NCBI RefSeq assembly: GCF_047948215.1 | Contig: NC_134456.1 | Span: 77,056,515-77,120,514 of the forward strand | Source: Lycorma delicatula | Lineage: Eukaryota > Arthropoda > Insecta > Hemiptera > Fulgoridae | Direction of reading: 5' to 3' | DNA length: 64,000 bases | In this document: piece by piece, positions 34,174 to 44,880 of the stretch | Numbering within the stretch: the stretch's first letter is position 1 | How the letters are laid out: every line of letters starts with the position of its first letter | Made by a program: the position numbers and the translations under genes | Notes under the pieces: generated by a model | What the model saw: the letters and a program-made list of their open reading frames with translations, nothing else | What the model was told of the DNA's origin: nothing | The model's database searches: none

Positions 34174-36995
34174 GTTTTTAAAAAATGAAGTGGGCACGTT
34201 CCCCTCTTAGTGAAAATACTATTACTAGAATGATTGAGGAAGACAATTTTTCTAGAAGACTTTTCTCATCTAGGCGATTCGGAAAGTGAGGTACAGAATG
34301 AAAGCTCATCTTTTATTGATGATACCGATGATATCCGAATTATGATCCAGATAAACAGGCTACTTTTTTCCAAGGCTTTTACAACAAAACTTAATTTTTG
34401 ATTTATTGTCAGATAGTGATAATGAAATTTCTGATACAGATAATCACAGGCATATTCCAACTTCCTGTATGTCTGTCCCCGGTATGAAACTGCGCGTACT
34501 AGAGTTGTAAGGGAACTTGAGAGAGTTAACTACTTCTTTGATCTGCGGGTTAACTGGACGACTCACAGAGACTGGGTAATTGTTGCTGGCTTCCTTCGCT
34601 TTCTCGCCCTGCGCAGGACAGCCGAAGGGATCTAGTAGAGTAGGAACCTAAGCGGCTAGCGTCCGCCTGGACAGTTGATTGGCGCTTTGGCAGCGAACCA
34701 CGGTTAGTTAGTTAAGAGGTGTGAATGATTGTTAAAGCTGTCGGCGGAACGGCGACTGCACTGCCGATGGGCATAGGATACCACGCAGCTGTGAGGTGTA
34801 GCGGCATCTCGACGATGGTTTAAGTGGTGAATGTCACGCGGGACTGCGATGGAGTCAAATGGGAGTAGGAGGTCTGTCCTCCTCTCCCTAGTGGACAAGA
34901 CCAAAGTTCATAATATAACCTAAATCTGGGGTTTATTAAAGTTTAAGTTGAGTTTACTAAGGGAACTAGAACTAAATTCCGTTGTTGCGATCAACATCTT
35001 TGGTGGTATGTGGTGTTATTTACTTCGAATTATGAGACATTCACGTTATTGGTTCATAATAAGTAGAATTAGGCGCGGGGTTCGCGCTTCCGCGAGCTCG
35101 GTTCAGAAGGATATGATGTAGGACATTCAAGATCTGCAGACGAGGCCTACAGTGAAGGCAATAAGCTGAGTTATTAAATTACCGATGCAAATGTCTACCG
35201 AGGCATTTACATCGGTGGCATCCCAACGAGGCCAGGAAAAAGTAAGAGGGCGATAGACGACTCCCGTAAAGCCCAACATGGCAATGAACGGGGGGGGGGG
35301 GGGTAGTGTGGCGACTGGAACGTCACTAGGCAGGTGTCTTCCCTTATGGGGTTGGGTTGTTCGACATAGGGGTAGACCTCCTGGGCCTATGCCTACTATT
35401 AGTACTTATTCCTCAAACGAGGAAAACAAGGATGGTTGTGCTGAGATGGATGGAAATAACAACCCTTGGTGTTTACATACATTTTCATTCAATGAATAAC
35501 CTGCTGTGAAGCACTGTCCATCTAGCAACTTCCCTGTCTTAGATTATTTTACTTTTTTTTTGCTATTTGATTACTTGAAATGTTTGTGTGGTATACAAAA
35601 AATATGCTGAACAAGTAGTGCCATCTTTCATGGAAAATTAGGGCCGAACAATAGCTGGTGAATGTGAAAACGTGTCACAGTTGCTGAGATTCAGGCTTTT
35701 ATTTGTGTACTGATGAACATGGGTCTGAATAAAAAGTCAACTATAAGTCAGTTATTATAAACAACTGACGGTTAGTATTGGCATGGTACAGTAAAATGTT
35801 CAATCAAAATTGTTTTCAAGTCATATTACGTACAATATTTCCATTCAGTTGAAACAACCAACCTTCCAAAGCCAAAGGAACTACAAACTATCACCCCTGT
35901 GTTAGGGTTCAACCTGTCATAGATCATACGAATCGAGTATTGAAACACCATTACACACCTGGGAAATTCCTTTCAATTGATGAAAGTATAATACCAGCTA
36001 AATTGCACAACCTTCTCATGCAATATTTACCTAAAAAGCACCATAGATTTGGTGTGAAATTGTGGGTGCTTTGCAATGCGGTTTCACACTACTTTCTCAA
36101 TTTTTTTGTTTACAAAGGTGCCAAGTGAAATAAAAAGGGCTTGTCTTTAATCTAGTCATGAAGATTTTAGAAATAGCTGATTTTTTTAAATAAAGGGTAC
36201 CACATATTTGTGGATAATCTTTTCACTTCAATTAGACTAGCCAAAGCTTTGTACACCAAATTTACATTTTTGACAGGTACAATTAGACAAAGGAGACATG
36301 GCATCCCTCCAGATTTGAAGGTAGATTACTCAGTTGGTCAGAGAAAATACAAAAGAAACAATAATACATTGTTGATGTTAGTGTACAAGCAAAAGAAAAC
36401 AAACGATTCTAGTGTTATTGTTATCAACTGATGATAAGGCTGAGGAAGGTCAAAAATAAAAAAAGAGGAAATAAATTATACATTACTAGTAAACCTAAAA
36501 TAATATACAGTTATAATGCCTAAATGGGATGGATGGGCTGTAATGATCAAATGTTTCACCAATACATGAATGACCATAAAAGTGTTAAATTCTGGAAGAA
36601 GATAACTTTTAATTTGCTCATGAGAATGTTATTTAATATATATATTTTATACAAAGAAAATACAAAAAAAAAACCTGTGTCTAGACTTAAATTTACAGTT
36701 ATATTAGTTAATATATTCGCCTCTGAATGGTTTGATTTAAAGAAAAATGAAAACAATGGCGACTCTGAAAATGATGTCGAAGAGGAAGGAGGTGGTGATG
36801 CTGAACACGTCTGCAGTTTTTTGAAAAACTGACCAATAAAAGGGAAAAGAATTGATGTGTTTGCAGTGCAGCTAGCACCAGAATGGGTGGAAAAAGAAAA
36901 AATCCATCTTTATTTGAGTTAACTGCAAAAAGGTTTACATCACTGTTATCCACAACACAAATCCTTGCATTACTCTTCCTCAAACATTTACGCAC
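34174..36995 (+). pseudogene. piggyBac B transposase, broken
   Basis: ATG at 34184 opens M-K-W-A-R-S-P-L-S-E and an acidic N-terminus (S-S-S-F-I-D-D-T-D-D), cut by a GC-rich insertion at about 34485-35465. It resumes T-F-S-F-N-E..A-V-K-H and V-T-V-A-E-I-Q-A-F (35660-35700) and N-M-G-L-N-K-K. The frame 35940-36128 has F-L-S-I-D-E-S-I-I-P (first catalytic Asp) and Y-L-P-K-K-H-H-R-F-G-V-K-L. The frame 36210-36431 has V-D-N-L-F-T-S (second Asp) and L-T-G-T-I-R-Q-R-R-H-G-I-P. The frame 36524-36832 has M-G-W-M-G-C-N-D-Q-M; the third catalytic Asp of G-G-V-D is lost. A C-terminal Cys-rich end (C-V-C-S...M-G-G-K-R-K) follows at 36865-36905. Three frameshifts and an in-frame stop make it inactive. Confidence 0.85.
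34485..35465 (+). other. GC-rich inserted block, possible LINE 5' region
   Basis: About 980 bp, far more GC-rich than its surroundings, interrupting the piggyBac frame. It includes a run of 14 G (35290-35303) and an open frame from 35278 (M-A-M-N-G-G-G-G-G-S then R-H-R-G-R-P-P-G and S-T-Y-S-S-N-E-E-N). The basic-proline start followed by an acidic serine stretch resembles ORF1 starts of R1-like LINEs, and the GC content is like the R1-like 3' fragment at 3.3-4.25 kb. Identity as an R1-like 5' end is a guess; no target duplication was found. Confidence 0.35.
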
Positions 36996-37590
36996 TGTAT
37001 AGTTACTTTAGATAAAATTTAGGTTAGGTGTTTCTGCATTAAAATAAAACTGAAAAATTATTATCAAAAATTATTAATAAAAAATGATTTTTGTTTAAAT
37101 ATTTGTCTGTAGTACTAAAATCTGTGTTGGGTTATAAATTCCATTCTTACCTAACTTGATGAAGGCCTCCTCACAAAAGTGAGCGTGTTAGTTTACAAAA
37201 CAATTTCTGACTGTGTTATTTATTGAAATAATTCAATGAAATTTGGTGTGTGTTCATTTTTAAATGTATTTTTATTATATGTATGTATAATTGCACCAGG
37301 ATTTTTTTGGGATTACCTTCCTCTGCACTACAAGAAATATATTTCAAATTTTTTTTGGTAATTCAGTTTTTCTGTAAAATATGTATTTTGCATTATTATA
37401 CCACACTTAATGTTTTAGAGTAGTTAATAAAAAACAAAACAAAAAAGAATCATAAGAATTGGTTAATAAATAAATGAGTTATAAATTTTTAAGTAAAGCA
37501 CTGCAAAGATCCTAAATTAGGGCTGAGATTTTATGTAGATAGCACAATAATAAACCCTGGGATTTTATGGAAGATATCTGTAAAAAGTTT

Positions 37591-37609
37591 CTGGGAGCCA
37601 AAGGGTTAA
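37591..37609. repeat. right end of piggyBac B (TIR plus TTAA)
   Basis: CTGGGAGCCAAAGGG followed by TTAA at 37606-37609, the inverted match to 27488-27505. Confidence 0.65.
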
Positions 37610-39950
37610 AATACTTGTTGAGCCTAATTTCTGGAGTAAAAATTGACATTTCCATTGTAATAAAAAAGCTCTTTCACAACAACAACATTGTTATGTTCCA
37701 CTTGTGCCATCGGGTGCTGCTACCTAGCAAGGGCTAGGGCTCTCCGGCAAGCTATGGTCATACCATGTCCTACGTCATAATACCACAAGGAATAGTCATT
37801 ATGATGTAGCAACCTTCTAGTCATTCAGTGCCAGAATCTGACCCAGAGCGGTCGTGTTGTACATTCAGTCTGGATGGACACGCATACTAATATTCGGATG
37901 AACACTTATTTTCTTTTTATACTTATATGGTATTAAGTTATATATTATTAAGTTCAATTATATGTGTTATGTTATATGTTAGATGTTCAATCATATGTTA
38001 TCGAAATGTCAAGATGACAAGATATTAAATAACAATTCAATAAGCAACAAGGCATTGTTTCATTTCATCACCTATGAATCTACAGTTCATACTCGCTCTA
38101 AAACTTACCACAAAGATTTTATGGTCCTCCACATCGCAAGGGATCTAATAAACCATATTTTACACTGTTATAACAATAACAGAAGTTAAGTTAATAACCA
38201 CTTTTATGGTTATTAAATTTTTATAAGTATTATAGATAAGAACAGATATGCCTGCTACTACTGGAAATGTTATTTACGAGGTGATGTTTGATGTAGTCAG
38301 TTTTAGGATACTTCAAGTAACTAAACATTGTCATGTCAAACTCCTTTTATTTATTTACTATATTCTGAATCATGATTATTAAGTTTTTTAATTAATATGT
38401 TTCTGAATATGAAATAAGTTTGTGTCCACCGACATTTTCAAGTTTCAAGTTAGTTTTTAATTTAATTTATTTATATTTTAAGAGAGAGATTCCTGACAAA
38501 AATTATTTCATTTCAAGTGAAAAGTACGGATTAAAAATAATTATTGTAGTCTTTTCACATTTTTCATTAACAGATACATTGTAATGAACGTTTCATTAAT
38601 GATTCTAGGAATATAAAGGTTGCGATTCATAAGTGGTCTGTTAAAATAAATGATAATTATGAACTGAGTTTTTATTTTTTATTACTCTTAATATTTTGAC
38701 TATGAAGGTCATTTGGTTTGAGTTACTGGAACTGATGAACAGCAACGGCTGGGTTAATCTGGGTGTCTAAATTTCTGATGATTCATAAAGAATTGTCTTG
38801 GGTTTAAACTCTGTTGTATACTGCTATGGTGGGCTTTTAATTTCATTGTATTCTTTTTAAAGCAGCATCTTGTTTTACCATTGTTCTACTGAAGTGCAGT
38901 CATAGCAGTTCAATTAATATATTGCAGAATATTTGGTGATTTTTTTTCTCTGTGTAATGATTTGTTTTTTTTATTATGCCAAAAAATTACAGTGTATTTA
39001 ACATTTTTTGATTTTGTGAACTACTTTCTATAAATCTGTGTATAAACTTAATGTTAATGAAATGCATTTTTTGTTTTATATCTTATTACGTATTTTATAT
39101 AGAAATGTGTGTGTGTATCTTGTGTGTGAGAGAGGTGTTTAATAGTTTTGAGCTTTTCTACATGGTCTTCAGGTGACACTGGTACATTGAGTAGTCTATA
39201 AGCCATACTAAAAGACTGGTTAACTTGAGATTTAATGAATGAAAATTATCTGTCATGCTGGTTTTCTGTATATTATGATAGTGAGTTTTTTGTACTTTTT
39301 CTGATGGTCAGATGTAGAAAATTTATTTTCTTAAAATAAATGGTTAACTGTCAACTTCATTTTTGAACTAATTATTCAATTTTTTTTTTACTGCTTGGAT
39401 GTAATCCCCATTAAATGGTCATTTCCAGTTGTTACTGTTGATGTTAAGAGAAAGTTAAAAAAAAAAATATGTCTATAATTATTAGGAGTATAAAAGGAGA
39501 GAAACTTAATTAAAAACTTTAGAACAGGAAAACTAATTGGAAAGAAAAGAGGATTGATTAAAACAGTACTAGAATAATTAGTAGAAATCCAGAAAAGAGA
39601 AGCTAGAAAAGAGTAATAAATAAAAAATTATGTAAAAGAAATCATGAGCCAAAATGCACTCAAAAGTTTATGTAGAATAAAGGAGAATACAGAATTAAAT
39701 AGCACTAGGGTCCTCTACCTCAGAGGACATAATCATGTGATGATGGTGAAAGCACATACACAACCATGTTATGTAATTAATTATTAATTTTGTATATTAT
39801 TATGGATTATAACCACTTTTTGTTCTCATTAATTTTTTTACTTTTTAAAGTTGCTCTGATTAATGTTTTTCATAGTCTGGTTCTTCCTAAAAGATTCTGG
39901 AGAAGTTCCTTTTTTTATCTGTGAAGCAGCATGCCTATCATTCCTTTTTT
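37610..39950. other. intergenic, no recognised gene
   Basis: Mostly AT-rich. The 37690-37870 part is GC-richer (GTGCCATCGGGTGCTGC...), and an open frame at 37983-38189 is followed by GTTATAACAATAACA at 38167-38181. The block 37692-38181 could be a solo LTR (starts TGTTATGTT, ends AACA), but no target duplication is seen. Confidence 0.35.
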
Positions 39951-39956
39951 ATACAT

Positions 39957-39978
39957 GTATGTGTGTGTGTATATATAA

Positions 39979-40018
<40 letters not shown>

Positions 40019-40030
40019 TTATATATATTA
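39957..40030. repeat. compound (TG)n/(TA)n microsatellite
   Basis: Alternating TG and TA dinucleotide runs. The open frame over it is an artefact of the repeat. Confidence 0.95.
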
Positions 40031-40133
40031 ATATATGTTATCTTATACCTACTCAGCATTAATTATATATATATTAATTATTTATACTTTAAGAATCACC
40101 ATATACACATATATATAAAGAATAATAAGATTG

Positions 40134-40825
40134 ATCTCATCTTTAAGTGTGAAAATCTTTTCTTATTCAAGAAGGCCTTTTAGGACCCAGTGGATCCATC
40201 ATCAGTTGTCAAGATAACACAATTAATAAAACATTAGGTATTGGTTCTAATATACCAAATACCATCAAATGGTCTAATATCATCAAATATATTTAATGGT
40301 TTTAGTGAACCATCAAACACATTTTGAAAACGATGATCAATTTAAGTTAGCTGTAACACCTTCTTCTTCTTCTTTTTCCTGTTTAGCCTCCAGGAATTAT
40401 CGTTCAGAGGATGATCTGTATGAGTGTAAATGAAGTTAGTCTTGTAGTCTCAGTTCGACCATTCCTGAGATGTGTGGTTAATTGAAACCCATCCACCAAA
40501 GAACACCGGTATCCATGTTCTAGTATTCAAATCCATATAAAAGTACCTGCCTTTACTAGGACTTGAACGCTGGAACTCTCGACTTCTAGATCAACTGATT
40601 TGGGAAGATGCGATCGCCACTAGACCAACTTGGTGGGTTTGGCTATAACACCTGCACATTGACATCTGTTTTTAACATCTGATTATGATTTTAAATAGTT
40701 TTACTTTAGTGACCAAAATACCTAATGTTTTATTAATTGTGTTATCTTGACAACAGATGAAGATCTAGTGGGTCTGAAAAGGCCTTCTTGAATAAGAAAA
40801 GATTTTAACACTTAAAGATGAGATT
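40134..40825. mobile_element. long-TIR MITE/foldback element with a SINE inside
   Basis: 40134-40246 and 40712-40825 are inverted copies of each other, about 113 bp, with a handful of mismatches. Shared words include CTTTTCTTATTCAAGAAGG and CAAGATAACACAATTAATAA. A SINE fills 40362-40641. Without it the element is about 400 bp with a short middle and no coding sequence. Superfamily unknown; a clear target duplication is not visible. Confidence 0.8.
40362..40641 (-). repeat. tRNA-derived SINE, copy 2
   Basis: Same family and orientation as the copy at 32561-32850. Target duplication GCTGTAACACCT/GCTATAACACCT at 40350-40361 and 40642-40653, one mismatch. It ends in a (TTC)n-rich tail at 40362-40378 on the plus strand. 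Confidence 0.9.
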
Positions 40826-40899
40826 CTCATCTGCAAAAGAAAATAAGTTCATCTACAGTTATTAATTGAAGCTAAAGATCAAATTCATTTTGCTTAAAG

Positions 40900-41509
40900 T
40901 ACTCCAACAGGGACTTAGAGATGTTCATTTAAATACGTTTTTGGTCCAAAGTTAGCAAACGCAGAACCAACACACAATATCTTAAGCATATCCAATTCTT
41001 CAATTAATATATGACAAACACGTTCTTTCGATATGCTCATAGTCTCTGCTATCTCTCTAACCTTAATTAGATGGTCGTCCAGTAGCATTTGGTGAACTTT
41101 GTCGATGATATCGGTGGTGGTTGCAGTTTTTGGCCGTCCCGAACCCTCATCATTAACCAAGCTGCTACAACCATGTTTAAATTCAGCAACCCATCATTTC
41201 AAATGGGACTCTGTCCCATCATTTGGGACAGAGTCCCCCCCATAAATAGCATCCAACGGTTTTAATTTGCGTAGGCATATTGCCTTTCAAATGCAAGTAT
41301 TTAATCACGGCACGATATTCAATTTTTCCATTTTCACAAAAACACTCACAAGACCTACTCAAAGGATTATCAAACAACACCTGAACATCCAAAAAGGCTG
41401 AAATTTTAACGAGTACTTTCAACGCATGCGCAAATACATTCCCTAACTTTTGTTGAAGAGTGCTTCCATCTTCATGTTGAGGCTCAAAACTTTTCAGACA
41501 GCCCTTGTA
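40900..41509 (-). pseudogene. mariner element, 5' half with terminal repeat
   Basis: At the right edge, minus strand, TACAAGGGCTGTCTGAAAAG (41509-41490) is a typical mariner terminal repeat next to a TA. The ATG at 41331 starts M-E-K-I-E-Y-R-A-V-I-K-Y-L-H-L, the mariner HTH. The frame 41160-40915 gives G-S-G-R-P-K-T-A-T-T, I-D-K-V-H-Q-M and S-I-S-K-E-R-V-C-H-I-L. It breaks off after L-D-M-L-K-I-L near 40920, so the catalytic domain is absent. A palindrome (41205-41237) replaces the linker between the two N-terminal HTH regions. Confidence 0.85.
41205..41237. repeat. 14-bp perfect inverted repeat inside mariner
   Basis: GGGACTCTGTCCCA (41205-41218), loop TCATT, TGGGACAGAGTCCC (41224-41237). 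It sits where relatives encode the L-G-D-x-S-P-S-Y-S-T segment. Confidence 0.9.
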
Positions 41510-41570
41510 TATATATATATATATATGTGTGCGTAAGTGTGTGTGCTATACATATACATATACTGATTGT
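41505..41570. repeat. (TA)n microsatellite
   Basis: TA and TG dinucleotides directly at the mariner insertion point, consistent with the TA target preference. Confidence 0.85.
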
Positions 41571-41748
41571 TTGTTTTAAATGCAATCCAAGCAAAATATT
41601 TTTTAGAAAAGTTTTTACAATAATTTTGGATGAAGAGGTTGACAGCATTAACTATTGCTTTGTAATCACCTGATATAATTCTCTATTTATATTTTATTAA
41701 TAGTCAGTTAATTTGATTATCTTTGTTTTTTATTAAGAAGAAATTGTT

Positions 41749-42005
41749 TTGAACATGAAAGAAAGGATTTTTATAGTGGAAAATTATTTAATAACTAAAT
41801 CTTTTGTTTTGTTCCAAGAAGCTTTGCAATTGCAATTCCCAAGTAAGAATGTACCAAATAAATTTTCAATTCATCGTTTAATAAAAAAAAAATATAGAGG
41901 GACTGGTTCTGTTTGCAATCAGAGACGTAGCCGGAAATGTTCAATATTTAAGAGAATACCATGTGCATTCATAGGAAAGAACTACACAATGTATACAAAA
42001 TGTTA
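41749..42005 (+). pseudogene. HTH domain fragment of a mariner-type transposase
   Basis: The open frame gives F-Q-E-A-L-Q-L-Q-F-P then I-H-R-L-I-K-K and G-T-G-S-V-C-N, the helix-turn-helix signature (F...FP....PS..TI.RLI.KF..TGSV) of arthropod mariner-type transposases and the related DUF4817 domain. Nothing of the catalytic part is seen downstream. A TE remnant is more likely than a host gene. Confidence 0.55.
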
Positions 42006-43265
42006 AATACAGATTGATATGCTTCTTCGCTGTGGGAAGCGATGCATTACACTTTCTCCACTTAACTGTGTTCCTGTTCATTAAGTACTTAAATTCATTG
42101 ATGCATTTTATTTTTTGCATGTTCAAAGGTTTATTATATAAAATATAAATAAAAAGACAATGACTTTGCATTTTATAAAAAAAAATTATTTTTAGTACCA
42201 GTCTTTGCATAACTACCGAAAATATGTGTTCAGTCTTATATTTCTTTTTATAATGAATATCCAAAAGTAAAAACATGATTTTTAGAGTGGGGGCCCTCCC
42301 CATATTGTTATGGTTTTATCATTTCTGTTTTTCTTTTATTTTATTTTAATCTAACTTTTAAATAATTATAAATTTTTCTATTATTATATTTCAGTCAGGT
42401 GTTTTCTGTGTTCTGTAAGTTTTAATGCTTGTTTTTCTTTTAGCTCGTTGATGTTTTTATAGTAAACCTTATTTTTGTTTCTAAATTTTTATTCAAGAAC
42501 AAATTATCTGATAATTTATTTTGTGGGTTCTAATTTTTTAACAGTTAAAACCTGTTACTGTTTTCTTCCAAGGTGTTTTGAATGCTTGTTTACTTTATCT
42601 TTTAAAGTTATACAGTTACCATTCTGGATGTAATTTATAACATTTATTTTTATCTTTGACAAAATTTATAATTACCTATTACCAAAAAAAATTATTTATT
42701 TATTACGAGTGAATTTTCTTACTGCCCTTTTGGGTTTTTATCTAAAACAAGAAAAAAATTCTCTATAATCAGTAAATCGTACAATCTCATAATGGTTTTT
42801 TCAGATTTTATTGTTATTTGAGTACTTGATTTATAATTGTAATTGTAAATCAGGTTTTAATTTTATTGTGTGATTAATAGCAATTGATTAGATTACAACC
42901 TTTTTTCAAAAAATTAATTAATTTTTTCACATCATTTTTCTTTGAACAGAAACAATATAAGATGCCATTCCTAGTTCTTACTAATGGTTATTAATGGTTT
43001 TCTATTGTGAGGTTTCACGGCATATACAAAAATTAATGTCTTGCATTAAGATTAATAGTTTTTAGTTTCTGTTATTGATGTATTTACTGCATTGTTTTTT
43101 TTTTTAATGTGCTGATTCCAGACCTAAATTCATGAAAGTAGAGCCTGGAACTGATTTTTATCTTTGTAATGTAGGTATCCTGTGATACTAAATACTAAGA
43201 TTAGTAAGGAGATAAAAGGTTGAAATCTCTAACCTAAACACACATGTTGTCATTTGATGTATACT
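42006..43265. other. AT-rich intergenic, nothing recognised
   Basis: No conserved frame, terminal repeat or tandem array noted. The minus-strand frame 41941-42303 is compositionally like the background. Confidence 0.5.
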
Positions 43266-43277
43266 GAGGCATATTAA

Positions 43278-43562
43278 CCCACCGGTTGGTCTAGTGGTGA
43301 ACTCATCGCAAATCAGCTGATTTCAAAGTAAAAGAGTTCTAAGGTTCAAAACCTAGTAAAGGCAGTTACTTTTACACGGATTTGAATACTAGATCGTGGA
43401 TAACAGTGTTCTTTGATGGTTGAGTTTCAATTAACCCACCTCTCAGGAATGGTCGACCTGAGACTGTACAAGACTACATTTCATTTACATTCATACATAT
43501 CATCCTCATTCGTCCTCTGAAGTAATACCTTACGGTGGTTCCGTAGGCTAAACAGAAAAAGA
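43278..43562 (+). repeat. tRNA-derived SINE, copy 3
   Basis: Plus orientation: A-box-like TTGGTCTAGTGGTGA (43285-43299), B-box-like AAGGTTCAAAACCT (43340-43353). The body and tail match the other copies, ending ...TAGGCTAAACAGAAAAAGAG. Flanks GAGGCATATTA (43266-43276) and GAGGTATATTA (43563-43573) form the target duplication. Confidence 0.9.
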
Positions 43563-43574
43563 GAGGTATATTAG

Positions 43575-44718
43575 CAAGGATAACTTCTTTAGAATAAGTG
43601 ACTGCTCCTGCAACCAGTATTACAACTCATATAATTACGTATAGTATTACACACACATACACACCTTGTACAGTCAGCCCTTACAATAGAAAACAATGAC
43701 CACACATCTGCTGTGATCCATAATCAATATGTATCTGAATGTTTGAAGAAAATAATTGTCCTCATATTTTAGGCTTTTAATCAACTTCAATAAAAGGAAG
43801 AGAAGTTTCTTAGTTTAACTGTATTTTTTAATGTATTTTAATCTTTATTCTTTGCAAAGTGAGCCATTTTTTTTATTTGCTAGAGAAGTTCCTTCAGAGG
43901 TTATATTGTAATATTTTCCAGAAAATTCACTTGAAAGATTTTTTAAACAGTTAATTAGTTGTCTAAATAGATGATTTGAAGATATTTTTCTTGCAATCAA
44001 TGCTTATTATTGGCTTGTTACAATGTAATAATGTTTAGTTTGATGTTATTACAACATTCAAATTATTTTCGTATGAAAATTTATGAATACTATTAATTAG
44101 AAAACTTAGGGGTTTAAAGTAACCCTTGCATTCCAGGAAGCCTTACCTTAAATTTAGTAGCAGTTCTGTAGTTTCTCAATACTCCTTTTCTTATTTTTAT
44201 CAAGACGCATGTATTATACTCATACATTATTGTACTAATAATGTACTGTAGTATACAATAAAATGTATAAGAACAATAAATAAATTTGCGGCAATATTTG
44301 CTAAAAAGAATAGTTACTTATTTAAAAAAAAATAACGATATCCTATGTTATAAATATTATATTGTTTAAATATATATATTTAATTTAATATTAAAAATAG
44401 AATATTTTCAATATTATGACATCATAATTTAATCTTTTTTTCTTCAAAATTTAATGTCTTTTTATAATAATTTATTTTCATTGATTCAGTAAATCAGGAG
44501 TGTACTTAACACTTAATATGAACATAACAATCTCTTTTTAATTAAAAATGTTATCTTGAACGCCATCGTTAATATTCTGTAATACTACTTTTATTTTTAT
44601 CATTAATTGTAAAATTTAATATATTAATATATACATGTGTATACTAGTATACTTATGTACTAGTATTTAAATATAATAATAATAATCTTTTAATATACAA
44701 GATTATATATATTTGCAG
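43575..44718. other. AT-rich intergenic or intron sequence
   Basis: No recognised feature. If the exon at 44719 is real, this would be its upstream intron. Confidence 0.4.
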
Positions 44719-44880
44719 TATCTCTTTATATATAATACGCTAAGGAAAGATAACAGTTTTGCACCATTTATAAGACGTCATCACACTAACCCGATAAATG
44801 TGGCATTGCTGGATAGGGAATTACCCCCTGGATGTAAATCAAGCAGATTTAAGATGAAAAAGAAAGTGAAAAAGTGTTGA
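44719..44880 (+). CDS. candidate terminal exon of an unidentified plus-strand gene
   Basis: After an acceptor (ATATTTGCAG, ending 44718) an open frame of 53 codons runs to TGA at 44878-44880, with base composition and codon texture unlike the AT-rich surroundings. It reads R-K-D-N-S-F-A-P-F-I-R-R-H-H-T-N-P, then L-L-D-R-E-L-P-P-G-C-K-S-S-R-F, and a lysine-rich end. It has no ATG, so it could only be an internal or last exon. AATAAA at 45081-45086 could serve as poly(A) signal. I do not recognise the protein and found no partner exon in the window. A transposon remnant is the main alternative. Confidence 0.35.
   Translation, partial: YLFIYNTLRKDNSFAPFIRRHHTNPINVALLDRELPPGCKSSRFKMKKKVKKC

Larger units (their letters stand above)
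27492..37605 (+). mobile_element. piggyBac element B, expanded to 10.1 kb by nested insertions
   Basis: Matching TTAA-flanked ends at 27488 and 37609 enclose a piggyBac transposase gene (34174-36995). Subtracting the hAT (4.66 kb), SINE (0.3 kb), mariner (about 1.2 kb) and GC-rich block (about 1.0 kb) leaves about 3 kb, the usual piggyBac size. The left 390 bp (27492-27884) would be its 5' end. The pairing of the two termini over 10 kb is inference; the transposase is seen directly. Confidence 0.6.

Noticed and set aside
37692..38181. Possible solo LTR (TGTTATGTT...AATAACA)
   Set aside because: No target duplication and no second copy in the window; kept only as a remark.
39863..40183. 106-codon frame
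   Set aside because: Reads through the TG/TA microsatellite and one arm of the MITE.
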